From: Nematostella vectensis
Lineage: Eukaryota > Cnidaria > Anthozoa > Actiniaria > Edwardsiidae
Assembly: GCF_932526225.1 (NCBI RefSeq)
Contig: NC_064045.1
Coordinates: forward strand, 3,201,998 to 3,265,997
Length of the DNA: 64,000 bases
Direction: 5' to 3'
Translations under genes and position numbers: made by a program
Shown here: piece by piece, positions 11,001 to 21,779 of the stretch
How the letters are laid out: every line of letters starts with the position of its first letter
Numbering within the stretch: the first letter of the stretch is position 1
The notes under the pieces: model-generated
Told to the model about the DNA's origin: nothing
The model's input: the letters and a program-made list of their open reading frames with translations, nothing else
The model's database searches: none

Positions 11001-12953
11001 TCTATACAATTAACATTATTATGGATTCAACATATCCTGTCTAAAGGTCAAACCACCTATTATATTTGCCACCACAAATTCATACCCCCTCCCTCCTAAG
11101 TTGGCAGATATAACCCCTATCTCCTTGGGTCTACAGTACTACTATTACATGATGTTCCCTGTGCAAATAGCACCAGCATTTCTGTCAAGAATCTGGCTAC
11201 TGTTTGTAAACATGTTGAGAGGAGATTTGAAGTAGTTCCCCAGCATTTTTGCTGTGTACAGTTCAGCGATACTTTAACAGCAATGCTGGCCAACATTGCA
11301 CTGGGCTTAGGACAAATTCCTTAGAAACAACCCTGCTATATTACTCATGCTTTACTTGTGCTGCTTGCTTTCTTCTTAGGCTATCTTCAGGAGTTAGTTT
11401 TTTCCTTTTTCCTGAAGAATTACTAGTCCTACTAGTCTGTGAGTCTTGCGAATTCAAACAGTCACTGTCACTCCCTTGGGACTGTGAATCAAAACTAGCA
11501 GGTGCTCGGAACTGAGAAAAAGATGCGACACTGCTGAGAGGTACATCAGAATCTGACCCTGACGGCGATATATCAGAATATCTGGCCTCACACTTGTCTG
11601 GTGACTGCTCTAGTCTATCAATTCCTTCATTCGTACATCTTGTGTTGTTCCCTTCACAACTACAGTAAGACCCTTTTGATTTTGTTTTTGGTAACACATC
11701 AAGGTCCTCTGTGAAGCTCAAATCAATAATGTTATCATCAAATTTCTTTGACTGCAAAGAGGGCCTTATGTCATTAAAGTCAATATCAATTTCATCCTCC
11801 GAAAGAGTCATGTCAAATATTTTACTGGTTCTTTTTAGAACTTTACACTTTTTGGACTTTGATGCTGCTTTGGCATTATATTCAATGCTATCAGATTTCA
11901 TCATTGTGTCACCAGCAGCTCGATTGTCGTCAGTTGAACATTGCTTTGTTTCACTGCATGCTTTTATTCTGTCTCCCTTCATGACAACAATATCACTGTC
12001 ATCGGTGTCAGAGTCAATATCAGTTATGCTCAAATCTTTATTATGCTTAATGGAAGTAGTAGAGGTTCCTTTTCTTTGTGAATCTGCGAATTTTGCTATG
12101 GGTAGACAGTCAGATTGGTGTGATGTAGAATAGGTGGATGTTGAAAAACCTGAAAGAAACTGAAAAATAATACAGAAAGCATAAGTTATAATGTATATAT
12201 TAATAGCCCCAACAGAAATTTAAACCCTAAACAATGAAAAAGGTCTTTAGAGGTTTATCATGTTATTATTGCCACTAAAGATGGATCCACAAGACTGGGT
12301 GCCCAGGATAGTTCTTTATGGCCTACTAACATGGGGCAAGTAAGACAGTCAACTCACAGACACATAATTCGGGGTGCATAAGGCGACAGAAAGTATTTCG
12401 TTTATGGTTGCAATTTCTTCCTCGTCTGTAGCATGCGAGCATGCAGTTTTTATTTTTATATAGTTTAATTTTCTTCTTTTTTACAGAGAAAGAATAAAAA
12501 AAAAGACTTGCACTCAATAACAACGTCACCGCTACATTGCCTGTTTATTGCCTATCGTTTTCCAATATCAATCAATTGACTGTTATCTTCTATTTCCAGG
12601 ACTTTATGGGCTTGATGTATGAAGTGTTTATTTTACGACAGTTTTCAATCTAAACCATAATTGCCCACAATAAACCGATACGTTAATCATTTGTTGTGAT
12701 AGACAACCAATCACTTTCTAAATAAGCCCAGATCTCTAAGACTTGCCTGACCATCGAAGATGCGATTAATGGTGCTCGAAACATTCCTCGTTATTTCCAA
12801 ATCGCGACCAGTGTCCGCCACACTTACATCCGGACATACAGCAAGGACACTGTCAATCATATCTTGAGTGACGGTAAATGGTTTTAAAGCGAGGATCGGT
12901 TGCATCAGGTCTGCATCGTCGTCGCTGCTGTCACACTCCATGACGGCCGCCAT
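5054..12953 (-). CDS. EME1: Crossover junction endonuclease subunit EME1, 12 exons, complete
   Basis: EME1 is the non-catalytic partner of MUS81, the nuclear nuclease that cuts D-loops, flaps and Holliday-type junctions. Exons, 5' to 3': 12953-12747, 12159-11356, 10884-10789, 10287-10240, 9856-9680, 8713-8621, 8341-8223, 7880-7629, 6884-6824, 6437-6312, 5667-5611 and 5164-5054. All phases close, giving 716 codons; the human protein is shorter. Residues 1-69 are acidic, then CUE/UBA-like. Residues 70-337 are Ser/Asp-rich and disordered, and 338-385 form a Lys/Gln-rich coil. Residues 386-600 are the ERCC4-type nuclease fold. It includes TRVDVEEVLVELEL and FADFVGMMTKSLAEAPFK. The place of the catalytic ERK motif reads GLEKYF, so it is degenerate, as expected for EME1. 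The C-terminus carries the helix-hairpin-helix segment RRGAGALATSRRIGPELSRR. Intron 1 appears to be GC-AG. The exon 5 donor region is tandemly duplicated. Confidence 0.9.
5878..6300. repeat. 30-bp minisatellite in an EME1 intron
   Basis: About 14 tandem copies of a unit of the form aaaggtaaggtaaaggtaaa plus atcactactc fill the intron between exons 6437-6312 and 5667-5611. The array reaches to within about 12 bp of the 5' splice site at 6311. The unit is a multiple of three, so it produces a spurious repetitive reading frame on the minus strand. Copies differ by a few substitutions and some are truncated. Confidence 0.9.
7159..7293. mobile_element. Short MITE in an EME1 intron
   Basis: The left end agtagtataggaaggaccga and the right end cggtccttcttatactact are near-perfect reverse complements, with about 90 bp between them. 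There is no coding content. It lies in the intron between exons 7880-7629 and 6884-6824. Confidence 0.7.
8434..8583. repeat. 56-bp tandem repeat, about 2.7 copies
   Basis: Copies begin at 8434, 8490 and 8546, each with gttaagctattg and a later acctatactagttg. They lie in the EME1 intron just after the exon that ends at 8621 on the minus strand. Confidence 0.9.
9478..9709. repeat. 115-bp tandem duplication covering the EME1 exon 5 splice donor
   Basis: The segments 9478-9592 and 9594-9709 are direct copies at roughly 85-90% identity (shared core aagctagacccgccg and aaagtgcttcatgggca). The right copy contains the last ten codons of exon 5 (ending DEDLQ) and its GTATTG donor. The left copy carries a diverged version (ending EELQ) with its own GTACTG donor but no acceptor of its own. 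Confidence 0.85.
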
Positions 12954-13857
12954 TTTGAGTTCCCCGCTTTAATATCACCACAGGGAGTCCAAAAGGGAAA
13001 CCACAGGAAGCCCAGGCGCAGCTACGTTAATCATTTGTATGGTATCATTTGTTTGTATTATCATGGATTGATGTACTAGAATTGCAAAGAAGGCTATACT
13101 GGCATTTTAAATCTAACTAGGTGTATATAGAGCTATTAGCTTTTTAAATCAGGAAAAAAAATCACTAGCGATCCAGCTTTGAGGAGCAAGGGTCTTGATT
13201 CGAATTTGTGTTACTCTCCCGTGTTACCAGTCTTGTTACCAGGTCACCTTCAAGCTGCACCACAATAACCTGAATTAGTCAGGGAGCAGATTCCAGTTTC
13301 GCTCAACCCTCACCACAGAAAAGGTTTGACAGTGGAATCTTATAGAACAAGCCCCCTGGACAACGCTAGCTAATTCGTAATGCCGATTTGTGGTGTCAAT
13401 CAAAAGATATGGGCGTGTTTTATTACGGCACTCGTAGTCCTGCATGGAAACGAGGCTCACATTAAGAGGGCGCGTTTTTTTTACATTTTCCGTGCATAGA
13501 AAAGCTATAACTTTACAGTTTTTATACATATCAACATTCTAAGGAAATGGCTAAAGTACGCCCCAGATAAAGAAAAGTCACGTGATCAAACAGATGTAAA
13601 AAAATGTTGCTTTTTCTTACGAAAATCCCGCCGTTGCCGGTAAAACGGATTCAGTCTACTCAAGGCGACTGTTTTCCACTCATCTAATGGCTGCTTTGAG
13701 CTTTGAGCTGATGTCCGTGTCGCTGGAGATCCATCTGCCTTTATTTATCCCTAGCCGGCACCCCAGGAAGCCCGCTCCTATAAAAAGTAGAAAATGTTAT
13801 GAAAAAAAGATAATTATGTTCATATTATCATCTCTAATTTTTACTTACGTGTATTAC
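12954..13857. other. Spacer upstream of EME1
   Basis: This holds the EME1 promoter side and the 3' flank of the neighbouring nuclease element. I see no supported gene. AAAATGGCGGCCG-type sequence overlaps the EME1 start codon, as in many housekeeping promoters. Confidence 0.5.
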
Positions 13858-15960
13858 TCAGTCAGAATCTGAATCCGAGTCGTCAGAATCGGAGAGGTCA
13901 TTGCATGCTAGTCGCAAAGAATACTGATTCCTGCAGTCTGTTCCAGCCATGCAGCTGCACGCTTCGGAGCAAGAGAGTCCGTTGTTATTGCAGGAACAGT
14001 TCCTCTGACAGCCAGATTTGCAGCCACACGTCGAGAGCTCTAACAAACTGCTTGGGGCAGGGTCCTTGGACATCAGAACTGGCTTCAGCTCAATCCCTGA
14101 CCTCTCCCACCCGCTATCTTCTGGCCTCGGGAGGTCCTGCATTGCCTCCAAGGAGCGACGCCATACAAGAGCTTGGTAGTTGGCCCGTTCCAGGTGATGT
14201 TGCAGACTGTTGGATGTTGGAGGAAGCCTTTCGCTCTTTTGTTTCTTCTGGCAAAAGAGGAAGTAGCGTAGCTCATCAGCTGATGTTGACTTTCTCTTGT
14301 GGTAAAGATTGCATACATACTCTTCAAACTTGGACCTAGTTGCAGCACCGACGTTTTCTGCAGCTCCGAGCAGACTTAGACTATCCTGGTGATCATTGTT
14401 ACTTTGAAGGATGTCCCATGCTTTTTTCTTGCCAATTCCACTAAGAGAGCTCGTGGAATCGCAACCAGAAATGGCATGAAATCCTGGCAGAGCATCGCAC
14501 ATTCTCTCCCCCAAATGTTGAGCCATAGCGTGTAGTGGGATGAACCGAAGGCGATCTTTGATTCCCGTTTTGAGCCAGAGTTCGTGGCAGCCAATTCTAG
14601 TATAGTGACAAACTCCAAGCACAAGAACATCTGTGTCAGGGGAGTGAACAACGATTCTACATCTGGGATGGTTGATCGAAGCATGCTTGACGTGGAGAAA
14701 GAGCCGCGTGTCTGCCTCTTCTTGGTCTGATCTCAGTGCTTCGACTTCTTCACTGTGCCCGAATGTAACCTCTAAAGCACGGAAGCCATCTCTTTCGCCT
14801 CCACTGAGGACAAGTCGTTGATCGCTCTCAAGCTGTTCCATCCCGAGCTCTGTTAAGGACTTCGTCAGAAATTCACAGAGATTGACTTTGTTCTTGCTGC
14901 TTGTGATGAACTTGCCCCATTGTTTAGGAATAGGTGTAGCAGGCCCACTGATCTGGACCTCTAGTGAAGTTGAAGTTGCAGCTCTTCTTGATCGTTCTTC
15001 CACTTTGATTGACATCTCCCAGTATTGATCAAACACTAGGTGAACTTCATTACAGCACGCAGCATTCATCGGGCTTGTAATGACGGAGAAGTATTTCACC
15101 GCTAACTCTCCGAATGTGTTGCTCCCACCAGACTTTACAGCTTGCACCAGAGCCATTGTATCGATCAGATGAACAATATCCTTAGTAGTAGGTGGTAGCA
15201 TACTAGGGACGTCAACATTGACTTCAATTATTCCCGCCAGAGCGCTCTTGTTGGTCTTTCTCAGGCTTCTATCTTGATGAGCGAGGGCATATGGAACTGA
15301 AGAAAGTTCATGTGCAAAGACGCCCTTCAGGTCTACTTGCCGGGCATTCGCGGCGATTAACAGCCTGCCAAATAAATCCCTGTCGGACCTAACTGTTACC
15401 AGCTTCTCATTCGTTGCTTTTACTTGTACCCTCTTAGTCACGGTGTCAAAGGTCTTGACCTTGAGTTCCGGAATCGGATCCCAGAAACGGACCTCACTGG
15501 AGTTGATCCTCTCCTTTACGAATACCGCCATTTGCTCTTGGCCGTTCCGCTCGCTCTCCATCAGATGCTTGGAAACTTCGGTCGGCAAAACAACCCCTGT
15601 TGCGAAGTTAACGAGGGCGTCAGACTCATGCTCGAAAGGATTGTTCATTAATCCAGATGCGAAACAGTTAACAAGCTTGTTGACATCAGCTTCGTCTCTT
15701 GCAATCCTCTTTGATGACAACTCCTTGTGGCTATGGGTGTGATCACTTTGTGCAGAGTATGCATCCTTCAGTGCCGTGGTAACAGAGGCTCGCTCGTGAC
15801 TTGTGAGAAACCACCTCTGCAAAGCTGCTTGGTTTGGGGAGATTCCAACGATTACACCTTTTGACTTTGAGTCCGCATTTACAGACTGTTCCAGAGCCAT
15901 GTCTGTCCACACTTGAGAGAAAGGTTGACCAGAGCGGCTAACTGCATGGTTTCCAGCCAT
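13858..15960 (-). CDS. FEN1/XPG-like nuclease with C-terminal CXC cysteine cluster (intact ORF of a repetitive element)
   Basis: This is a 700-residue open frame. It matches a protein type I recall as multicopy and unnamed in invertebrate genomes; I know no assigned function. The second half follows the FEN1/XPG plan in order: IDTMALVQ (Asp267), LVFDQY (Asp311) followed by a basic EERSRR, QEEADTRLFL (Glu415, Asp417), HSPDTDVLVL (Asp442, Asp444), then the helix-turn-helix-like ISGCDSTSSLSGIGKKKAW (Asp501). These fill all seven acidic positions of FEN1. Residues 645-677 hold nine cysteines in CxC spacing like tesmin/TSO1 DNA-binding motifs. The last residues are a Ser/Asp run. The natural protein probably begins much further upstream, because the same family reading continues in other frames to 18418. 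I infer a structure-specific nuclease of a mobile or formerly mobile element. FEN-fold assignment is by motif order only. Confidence 0.7.
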   Translation of the reverse strand: MAGNHAVSRSGQPFSQVWTDMALEQSVNADSKSKGVIVGISPNQAALQRWFLTSHERASVTTALKDAYSAQSDHTHSHKELSSKRIARDEADVNKLVNCFASGLMNNPFEHESDALVNFATGVVLPTEVSKHLMESERNGQEQMAVFVKERINSSEVRFWDPIPELKVKTFDTVTKRVQVKATNEKLVTVRSDRDLFGRLLIAANARQVDLKGVFAHELSSVPYALAHQDRSLRKTNKSALAGIIEVNVDVPSMLPPTTKDIVHLIDTMALVQAVKSGGSNTFGELAVKYFSVITSPMNAACCNEVHLVFDQYWEMSIKVEERSRRAATSTSLEVQISGPATPIPKQWGKFITSSKNKVNLCEFLTKSLTELGMEQLESDQRLVLSGGERDGFRALEVTFGHSEEVEALRSDQEEADTRLFLHVKHASINHPRCRIVVHSPDTDVLVLGVCHYTRIGCHELWLKTGIKDRLRFIPLHAMAQHLGERMCDALPGFHAISGCDSTSSLSGIGKKKAWDILQSNNDHQDSLSLLGAAENVGAATRSKFEEYVCNLYHKRKSTSADELRYFLFCQKKQKSERLPPTSNSLQHHLERANYQALVWRRSLEAMQDLPRPEDSGWERSGIELKPVLMSKDPAPSSLLELSTCGCKSGCQRNCSCNNNGLSCSEACSCMAGTDCRNQYSLRLACNDLSDSDDSDSDSD

Positions 15961-18418
15961 AAACTCTTCAAAGACGCGCGGGTTTTTTGACTTCCAGCTG
16001 CCTCATATCCGATATGTAAACTGGAAGCCACCTGGAATAGTTAGGTCTATCCATTGAGAAGAAGTGAGAAATCATCGCCGCTGTTGAAGCAAGATGTAAT
16101 TCCCAGTTGCCCGTTCGCTCAGCTTTGATAAACTGGAGTAACAGCTTGACCATAGACATGTATCTCATCCAGAAGTCAAAGGTCTTGGACTGTAGTGAGG
16201 CCTCTTCCTTGAACTTTCCCAGACTGGCTGCTAGCTTCTCTATGTCACACTCAAGCACCTCTAGGTTCTGAGAGGTGTTGTCTCTTGATAGGATGGCCTC
16301 CCGGGATTCCTCAATCCTACTGATCATCTTCTCGTCCAGACCGCTGTCCTCGCAATCTTTGCACCGCTGTGCATAAGCACTCCACATCATGCGATGTAAG
16401 GCCTCCATCGATAGCTTGTGTGCTCTTATTCCTCTGTTGTACGACTTACCCTTTAACAGGGCAGAGGTTGTACCGGCAGCATAAACGCCTGACTCTATGA
16501 GAAGGTCGTCTAGACCATAGAACCCGCAAACTTCTTGCCAAGCAACGACAAAAATTGAGGGCGATATGGAAGCCCCCAAGTCTGATGACAGTGTTGGCAA
16601 ACTCCTCTGGGTAGCGCAACTGGATTTGCTTTGCTTTGATATAGATAGCAAGGTCAAATGTTATTACAGTATCTTCTTGACCAGCAACAGCACTGACCTT
16701 TTGATGGGCAGTAGCCTATCTTGCTTGACAGAGGTAGATCTGGGTAAAGTATCGTGTTAAACCCACTCCATCCGGGCACAGTTTGTTTCATGACCGCTGC
16801 AGGAGTGCGCCCTGTGAGATCCATGCGGAGTAGAAGCCAGATCTCGTCCTCTCGCAACGCACGAACTAAAACATCAAGCTCGCTACTAAACCACTCGTTC
16901 TTCACCTTCCTGATGTGTTCATTGAGTGCAGGTCGTCTTCCATAACAGGGGCACTCCAGCAGTTCGTAAAGATTTGTGGATTCTGGCAAGGATCGTCTCC
17001 TACTGCTATGGTCAGCCAAGATGATTGGTGGCGGATCTGGACCAAAAACCTTCCGTTGGTAAACGACCATTGTCGTGGCGTTTGTGGTATTCTTTCCATC
17101 TAGGGTCTCCTCATTCAAGCCATTGTTGTCTGTAGCAAGCTGAACGAATGCTCCTGGCGAAATGACTGATGGTACAACAGTTCCGTGCTGCTCCGCTCTT
17201 GCCATCACGTATCAACTGCTTTCAGGTCATCGTACGACGATCTATGGCCCATGCGATTGAGTAGTGATACTAGCTGCTTTGACCCTGTAAGATGATGGAC
17301 AGTCATGGCAAGACTGATATGCTTTGGCAACTTTGTACGAGCGTTAGACGCACAGTGAATGATGTCTTGAGCGATGCTTAAAATTCTTCTCTCGTCTTCC
17401 TTCTTCTTACAAGGACTTGGACTCATGCGTTTGAACTCGAATTCGTCTGCGGTCAGTAGAAGGCTGATCACCCAATAAAGACTATCTGTGATAATTCTTC
17501 TAGCAGAGTCAAGTGAGACGTCATTGACATTGAGTGGTTTGAATGATGTTCCATCACATTTCTTGATCTCACTTCTTAAGTATCGTGCCATATCGATGAG
17601 ATAAGTTCTACTATCACTATTGGATTGTGCGGCAGCATTTAGGGCGTCTATGAGGGAAATTTGACTGGAGAATATAATTTCCGAATTATTCTTGCTGGGC
17701 TGCTGAGTGTTACCATGTCATAAGCCTTTCCTTCTTCGATTCCTTCTCTGATTTCAGCTGCAAGCGTCTTGAATGCCTCATCATACAGTGATTCCCCCTT
17801 TTCTTCTACAAACCCTTTATGCTTAAGGTTGGATTTGCTAACATAGGAGGCATGGCAATTCTTGTGGTACCTCCCATCTGCTGCACACAGATCATCTCTT
17901 ACACTGTCAAGGAGTCGTAGCATCTTCTCATCGCCTTTGCTTGTCGCAGCTTGTCTAAGGGATAGGCTTGCCTCATTCGTAGCTATGTTTAGCAACCTCT
18001 TATCTTTCTTGTAGCTTCTGTTGCCACATATAAAGCATTTTGACAAGTCGATGGGCGGGGTAGAAGATCGCGTAGAGATGGCTGGTTCGCTGCTTATTTG
18101 GTTTTTCACATCTCGGGCTTGGGCCTCAAACTTCGCATGACAATGCCGTAGATTATGCTCGCTGCTGTACGATGAGTAGCACGTCGAGTGCCACTGTATC
18201 TCCCGCTCTGATATCTCCTCCAAATCTTTGCTAAGTCGCTCGTAAACCTCGTCTCTCCTTATTCTTGTAGCATTTTTAAATGTTTCAACGGATGCCTTCT
18301 TTACGTTTCTTAGCTTCTCATCTCTACGATCGACTTGGCAGATGATGCATTTCGAAAAAATACTAGCTCTTTTCCTCCTATTCAGCGGGATGTCAAATTT
18401 CACGAGTTCTTTAGCCAT
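15961..18418 (-). pseudogene. Frameshifted N-terminal part of the FEN-like element protein
   Basis: The protein sense continues upstream from 15960 through successive frames: 16657-15968, 17208-16654, 17591-17205 and 18418-17648. Ends abut or overlap by a few bases. Frame changes are seen near 15985 (a run of six A), 16530, 16550, 16670, 17207 and 17645. Between these points I see no in-frame stop. The N-terminus (from ATG 18418, just after a TTTTTTAG acceptor) carries two similar zinc-binding-type modules. Each has CxxC followed by HxxxC (CIICQ with WHSTCYSSY, and CFICGN with YHKNCHASY). The middle has no fold I recognise. Total length with the downstream ORF would be about 1,500 residues. 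The disruption is either recent decay or indel error in the assembly. Confidence 0.65.
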
Positions 18419-18567
18419 TACTAAAAAAGATACGATTCTTGTCAATTTAATAGCATTTTTAATAAAACAAATATACTCAACTTACAACGTACAAGTCTTA
18501 AGAGAGTAAAATTTCCATTTATATCAACTAAAATCTATTTTAAATATCAAAAAGTCGATGTACTTAC

Positions 18568-18639
18568 AGACAATGTAAAGACTCTGCCATGGGCGCCGCC
18601 ATCTTGGATTGAGCTAGCCTCGACATCATGATGAGACAT
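18568..18639 (-). other. Candidate 5' exon of the FEN-like element transcript
   Basis: On the minus strand, a segment with an ATG at 18639 ends at a strong GTAAGT donor (18567-18562). The acceptor before the main ATG is at 18422-18421. Splicing joins the frame to TAA, so this would be leader sequence or a short upstream ORF (24 codons), not part of the main protein. The segment contains AAGATGGCGGCGCC, a common initiator-like sequence. Confidence 0.35.
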
Positions 18640-18785
18640 ATTTAAATATATACCTTTATAAATCATCTTTAACTTTGATTGTAAATGCTGCGGCTTTTTT
18701 ATAGTCGTGTTTTTGAATACTGTAGTAGGGCGCAATGAGTGACCTTGTGATATGACGTAATGTTCACTGACTAATCATCCACAAA

Positions 18786-19380
18786 GGTATCTCGCGTGTT
18801 GCGTGTCGTCCTCGTACAGTGGTACCTCGCGTGTTGCGTGTCGTCCTCTCTAATAGTGGTACATATCGTGTTGCGTGTTCTCCTCTCTACCTTAGTGGTA
18901 CCTCGCGTGTTGCGTGTTCTCCTCTCTATCATAGTGGTACCTCGCGCGTTGCGTGTTCTCCTCTCTATCACAGTGGTACCTCGCGTGTTGCGTGTTCTCC
19001 TCTCTATCATAGTGGTACCTCGCGTGTCGCGTGTTCTCCTCTCTATCATAGTGGTACCTCGCGCGTTGCGTGTTCTCCTCTCTATCACAGTGGTACCTCG
19101 CGTGGTGCGGGTTCTCCTCTCTATCATAGTGGTACCTCGCGTTTAGCGTGTTCTCCTCTCTATTAGTGGTACATCGCGTGTTGCGTGATCTCCTCTCTAT
19201 CTTAGTGGTACCTCGCGTGTTGCGTGTTCTCCTCTCTATCACAGTGGTACCTCGCGTGTTGCGTGTTCTTCTGTCTATCATAGTGGTACCTCGCGTGTTG
19301 CACGCTCTCTTAGTACAGTGAGTAGTACAGTGTTGCGTGTTGTCCTAGTACAGTGGTACCTCGCGTGTTGTCTTAGCTGA
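18786..19380. repeat. 39-bp minisatellite, about 14 copies
   Basis: The unit has the form gtggtacctcgcgtgttgcg plus tgttctcctctctatcata. Central copies are very similar. Copies at both ends are shorter or diverged (tagtacagt variants). Because 39 is divisible by three and the unit lacks stops in several frames, long meaningless reading frames appear on both strands. Confidence 0.92.
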
Positions 19381-19571
19381 GTAGAGCCTCAAATAATCTA
19401 CATGACAGATTCTCGGGTGAAAAATCTTGTGCCAGGCCATTTTGATATACTTCTTTTATTACTGTTGCTTATAATTGTCAAATGAAATCGAAATCGAGAC
19501 TTAGTGTTTATTATATAGAGGGTGTCCGATTATTGATCGGTTATAAGGAGATACCAGTATTATTATCACAC

Positions 19572-20242
19572 TTAAAGCACAGGCTTCCCACCCGCGTCAC
19601 CTTTCTTTGTCCCTTCTCCATCCCTCTTCTAGATCGACAGGTCGCAAACGTCGACAGTCCGCATGTACTCTCCATAGCTATACAAGTTATGTTTCACACA
19701 ACAACACACAATTTAGAAGTTAGTGAGGAAACTATGACAAAGACAAGTCGGGTCTAGGGTGATGTAGGGCTAAGCTGTCTATGCAAATTACATTCCAAGG
19801 ATGCCATTTGACCAGCTGCTTTGTTCCGATCATCGACGGAAAGCTAAAATTGACGTTAAAAAATCATTTCTCGCAGGTTTTTAGGCGGATTGCTTAAAAA
19901 CTCGATTCGGGGATAGTTCCATCCCTCTCCCATCCTGTACCGGTGTCAGTGATTTCGTACTGCTTAAAATCCGGCAGAAAATCGCACTGAAGCTTAAGAA
20001 TTGAGTTGCCAGCCTCGTGTCATTAACATACTTAAAATCGACTCAAAATCCGAGACAAACTTATATCGCTCTAAACTCGTAAAATTGAAATTCTTGAGAA
20101 AAAAAAAGCACACAAACGGATACATTTATATCCCAACTAAGTTTATTTCATGGATTAAAGCATGAAGATATAACTAATAAATGTTTATTTGCGTGAATTC
20201 GTATGTCCTTCACTGACGCGGGTGGGAAGCCTGTGATTAAAG
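19572..20242. mobile_element. Non-autonomous DNA transposon with perfect 22-bp terminal inverted repeats
   Basis: The left end 19578-19599 (cacaggcttcccacccgcgt plus ca) is exactly repeated in reverse complement at 20214-20235. The flanks carry ttaaag on both sides (19572-19577 and 20237-20242, with one extra a on the right), a likely target-site duplication. The 614-bp interior has no supported ORF. The superfamily is undetermined. A related-looking end (gacgcgcgggaaacctgtga) occurs near 48031. Confidence 0.8.
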
Positions 20243-21779
20243 CATAATCTCATTCTTGGAAAGTCCTAACCCTTCCCTTTGCGATCTTGATTATCCATCA
20301 GTGATTTCACACGTCCGTCGGCCCCGCCCTGTACAATCGTCCTATGATCGTTGCTCAACAGGCGCTAGTTGCGTTAAAGGCGGAAACGCCACGGAGGCGA
20401 TAGCGAGGCCGAGCGCTACGTCCGATAGAACCGCTTTTCCGGGAGCTTTTTTGGGGTGCTATTCGAGAGCCTGTTCGCAGTCTAATGGAATAGCTAGTTG
20501 GAGTAGAAGCCAAAAGATACTTACGTATGTTGTCCACAATGTTGTATGGGGTCTCGGCGATCGACCTGTACACCTAACACGACCCAGATTCTTTCTGAGG
20601 ATGTTGTTTGTCATTAGAATAGGCATTAACATCATTGCATTTGCGTTGTTGTGTTTATTGGATAAATGAAAGCAGAAGTGAAAAAGTTGAATGGAACCGA
20701 ATTGTGTGGCACTGTTGTTTCAGAATTATTTGCAACATTAGGATATCTAATAACTTCGGAAAAAATCTTCATCATTGTATCAGTTTATTTTTTAAGAATA
20801 GAATGCAGCCGTCTTCTTTGTAAACTGGGCTTGATTGTGCGACAATTGATTTATTTCGTTACTAAAATAAATATCTCATTTACATGGTATTTTTGTGGCA
20901 GTAAAACATTAATTATGATAACCTCGACATTCAATGGGAAATATTTTATCTTTTGTGAGGTAAAGTTACATCGTATATGTGGTGTAATGTCATAAGAAAT
21001 TATGAAAGATGTTAATGTCTAACTTGTTTCTCCTAACGGGAAACAACTTGTGCTTCACATTATGAAAATGCAATAAAATATTGATAACTAAATTCTCTTG
21101 CAAACTTTATTTTGTCTGTGTTTCTACTGACTTCAAAAGTCTAAATACTTAACTATGTAGCGCAAGTCAAGTGCCAAGTACATGGAATTCCTATTGCTAA
21201 GAAAGTGGTTTCCAAATGAACTTTCATTTTATGCCAGATGCACCTGTGTTGTCACAAAGCTCTGCGCTATGCATCGTGGGAAGGGTGGGCATTTTGTAAA
21301 AAGTAACCCCTATCTCAAACGAGAAAACAAAAAGTCTAATAAAGTTCTTTCCTTACGCTTCGCGGCAATAAGGCTTCCTGTCGTATTAATTAGTTTCTTT
21401 CTCCCAGTCCCGTGCATATTAAATTTTACTTCACGCCAGGGGCCACCTAGTAAATACAATACTGCATATGTGGTTTGATAGCCTGCGATGCATCCGGAAA
21501 TAATCCTCACATTACTAAATACAGAAAGTTTTAACGGTCGGCACAAAAAATATATAGGAATAAAGTACGTAATCCCCGCTACTTGAATTTGTCAGAGTTC
21601 GAGTTAGCGGGGAGTCCGACTTGTCCGAGTAAAAATAACTGAAAGAAAGGTCCTAATCTAAGGGATATCAAACAAAGTTTGAGTAGAAGAGGAAGTTGCG
21701 TCATCCGAGTTCTAGTTAGCGGAGTTCTAACTTATTGTGCTTGCATTTTAAAATGGCCCACTTTTTGTTGACCTACAGT
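20243..21779. other. Intergenic region with a GC-rich patch
   Basis: No gene is supported. The stretch 20300-20560 is more GC- and CpG-rich than its surroundings and could be a decayed element end or a promoter. The rest is AT-rich. Confidence 0.4.

Noticed and set aside
13275-13529. 84-codon minus-strand open frame upstream of EME1
   Set aside because: No recognisable domain. It lies in the flank of the nuclease element and EME1 promoter, and codon use looks random.
13500-18790. Terminal inverted repeats for the FEN-like element
   Set aside because: I compared both flanks by eye and found no convincing inverted or direct terminal repeats, so no boundaries are claimed.
18771-19281. Long arginine/threonine- or serine-rich open frames on both strands
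   Set aside because: They come from the 39-bp minisatellite, whose unit is 13 codons, so several frames stay open by arithmetic. No non-repetitive coding sequence flanks them.
20355-20573. Possible minus-strand exon ending at a GTAAGT donor in the GC-rich patch
   Set aside because: There is an acceptor-like and a donor-like site, but no recognisable protein, no partner exons and open frames on both strands.
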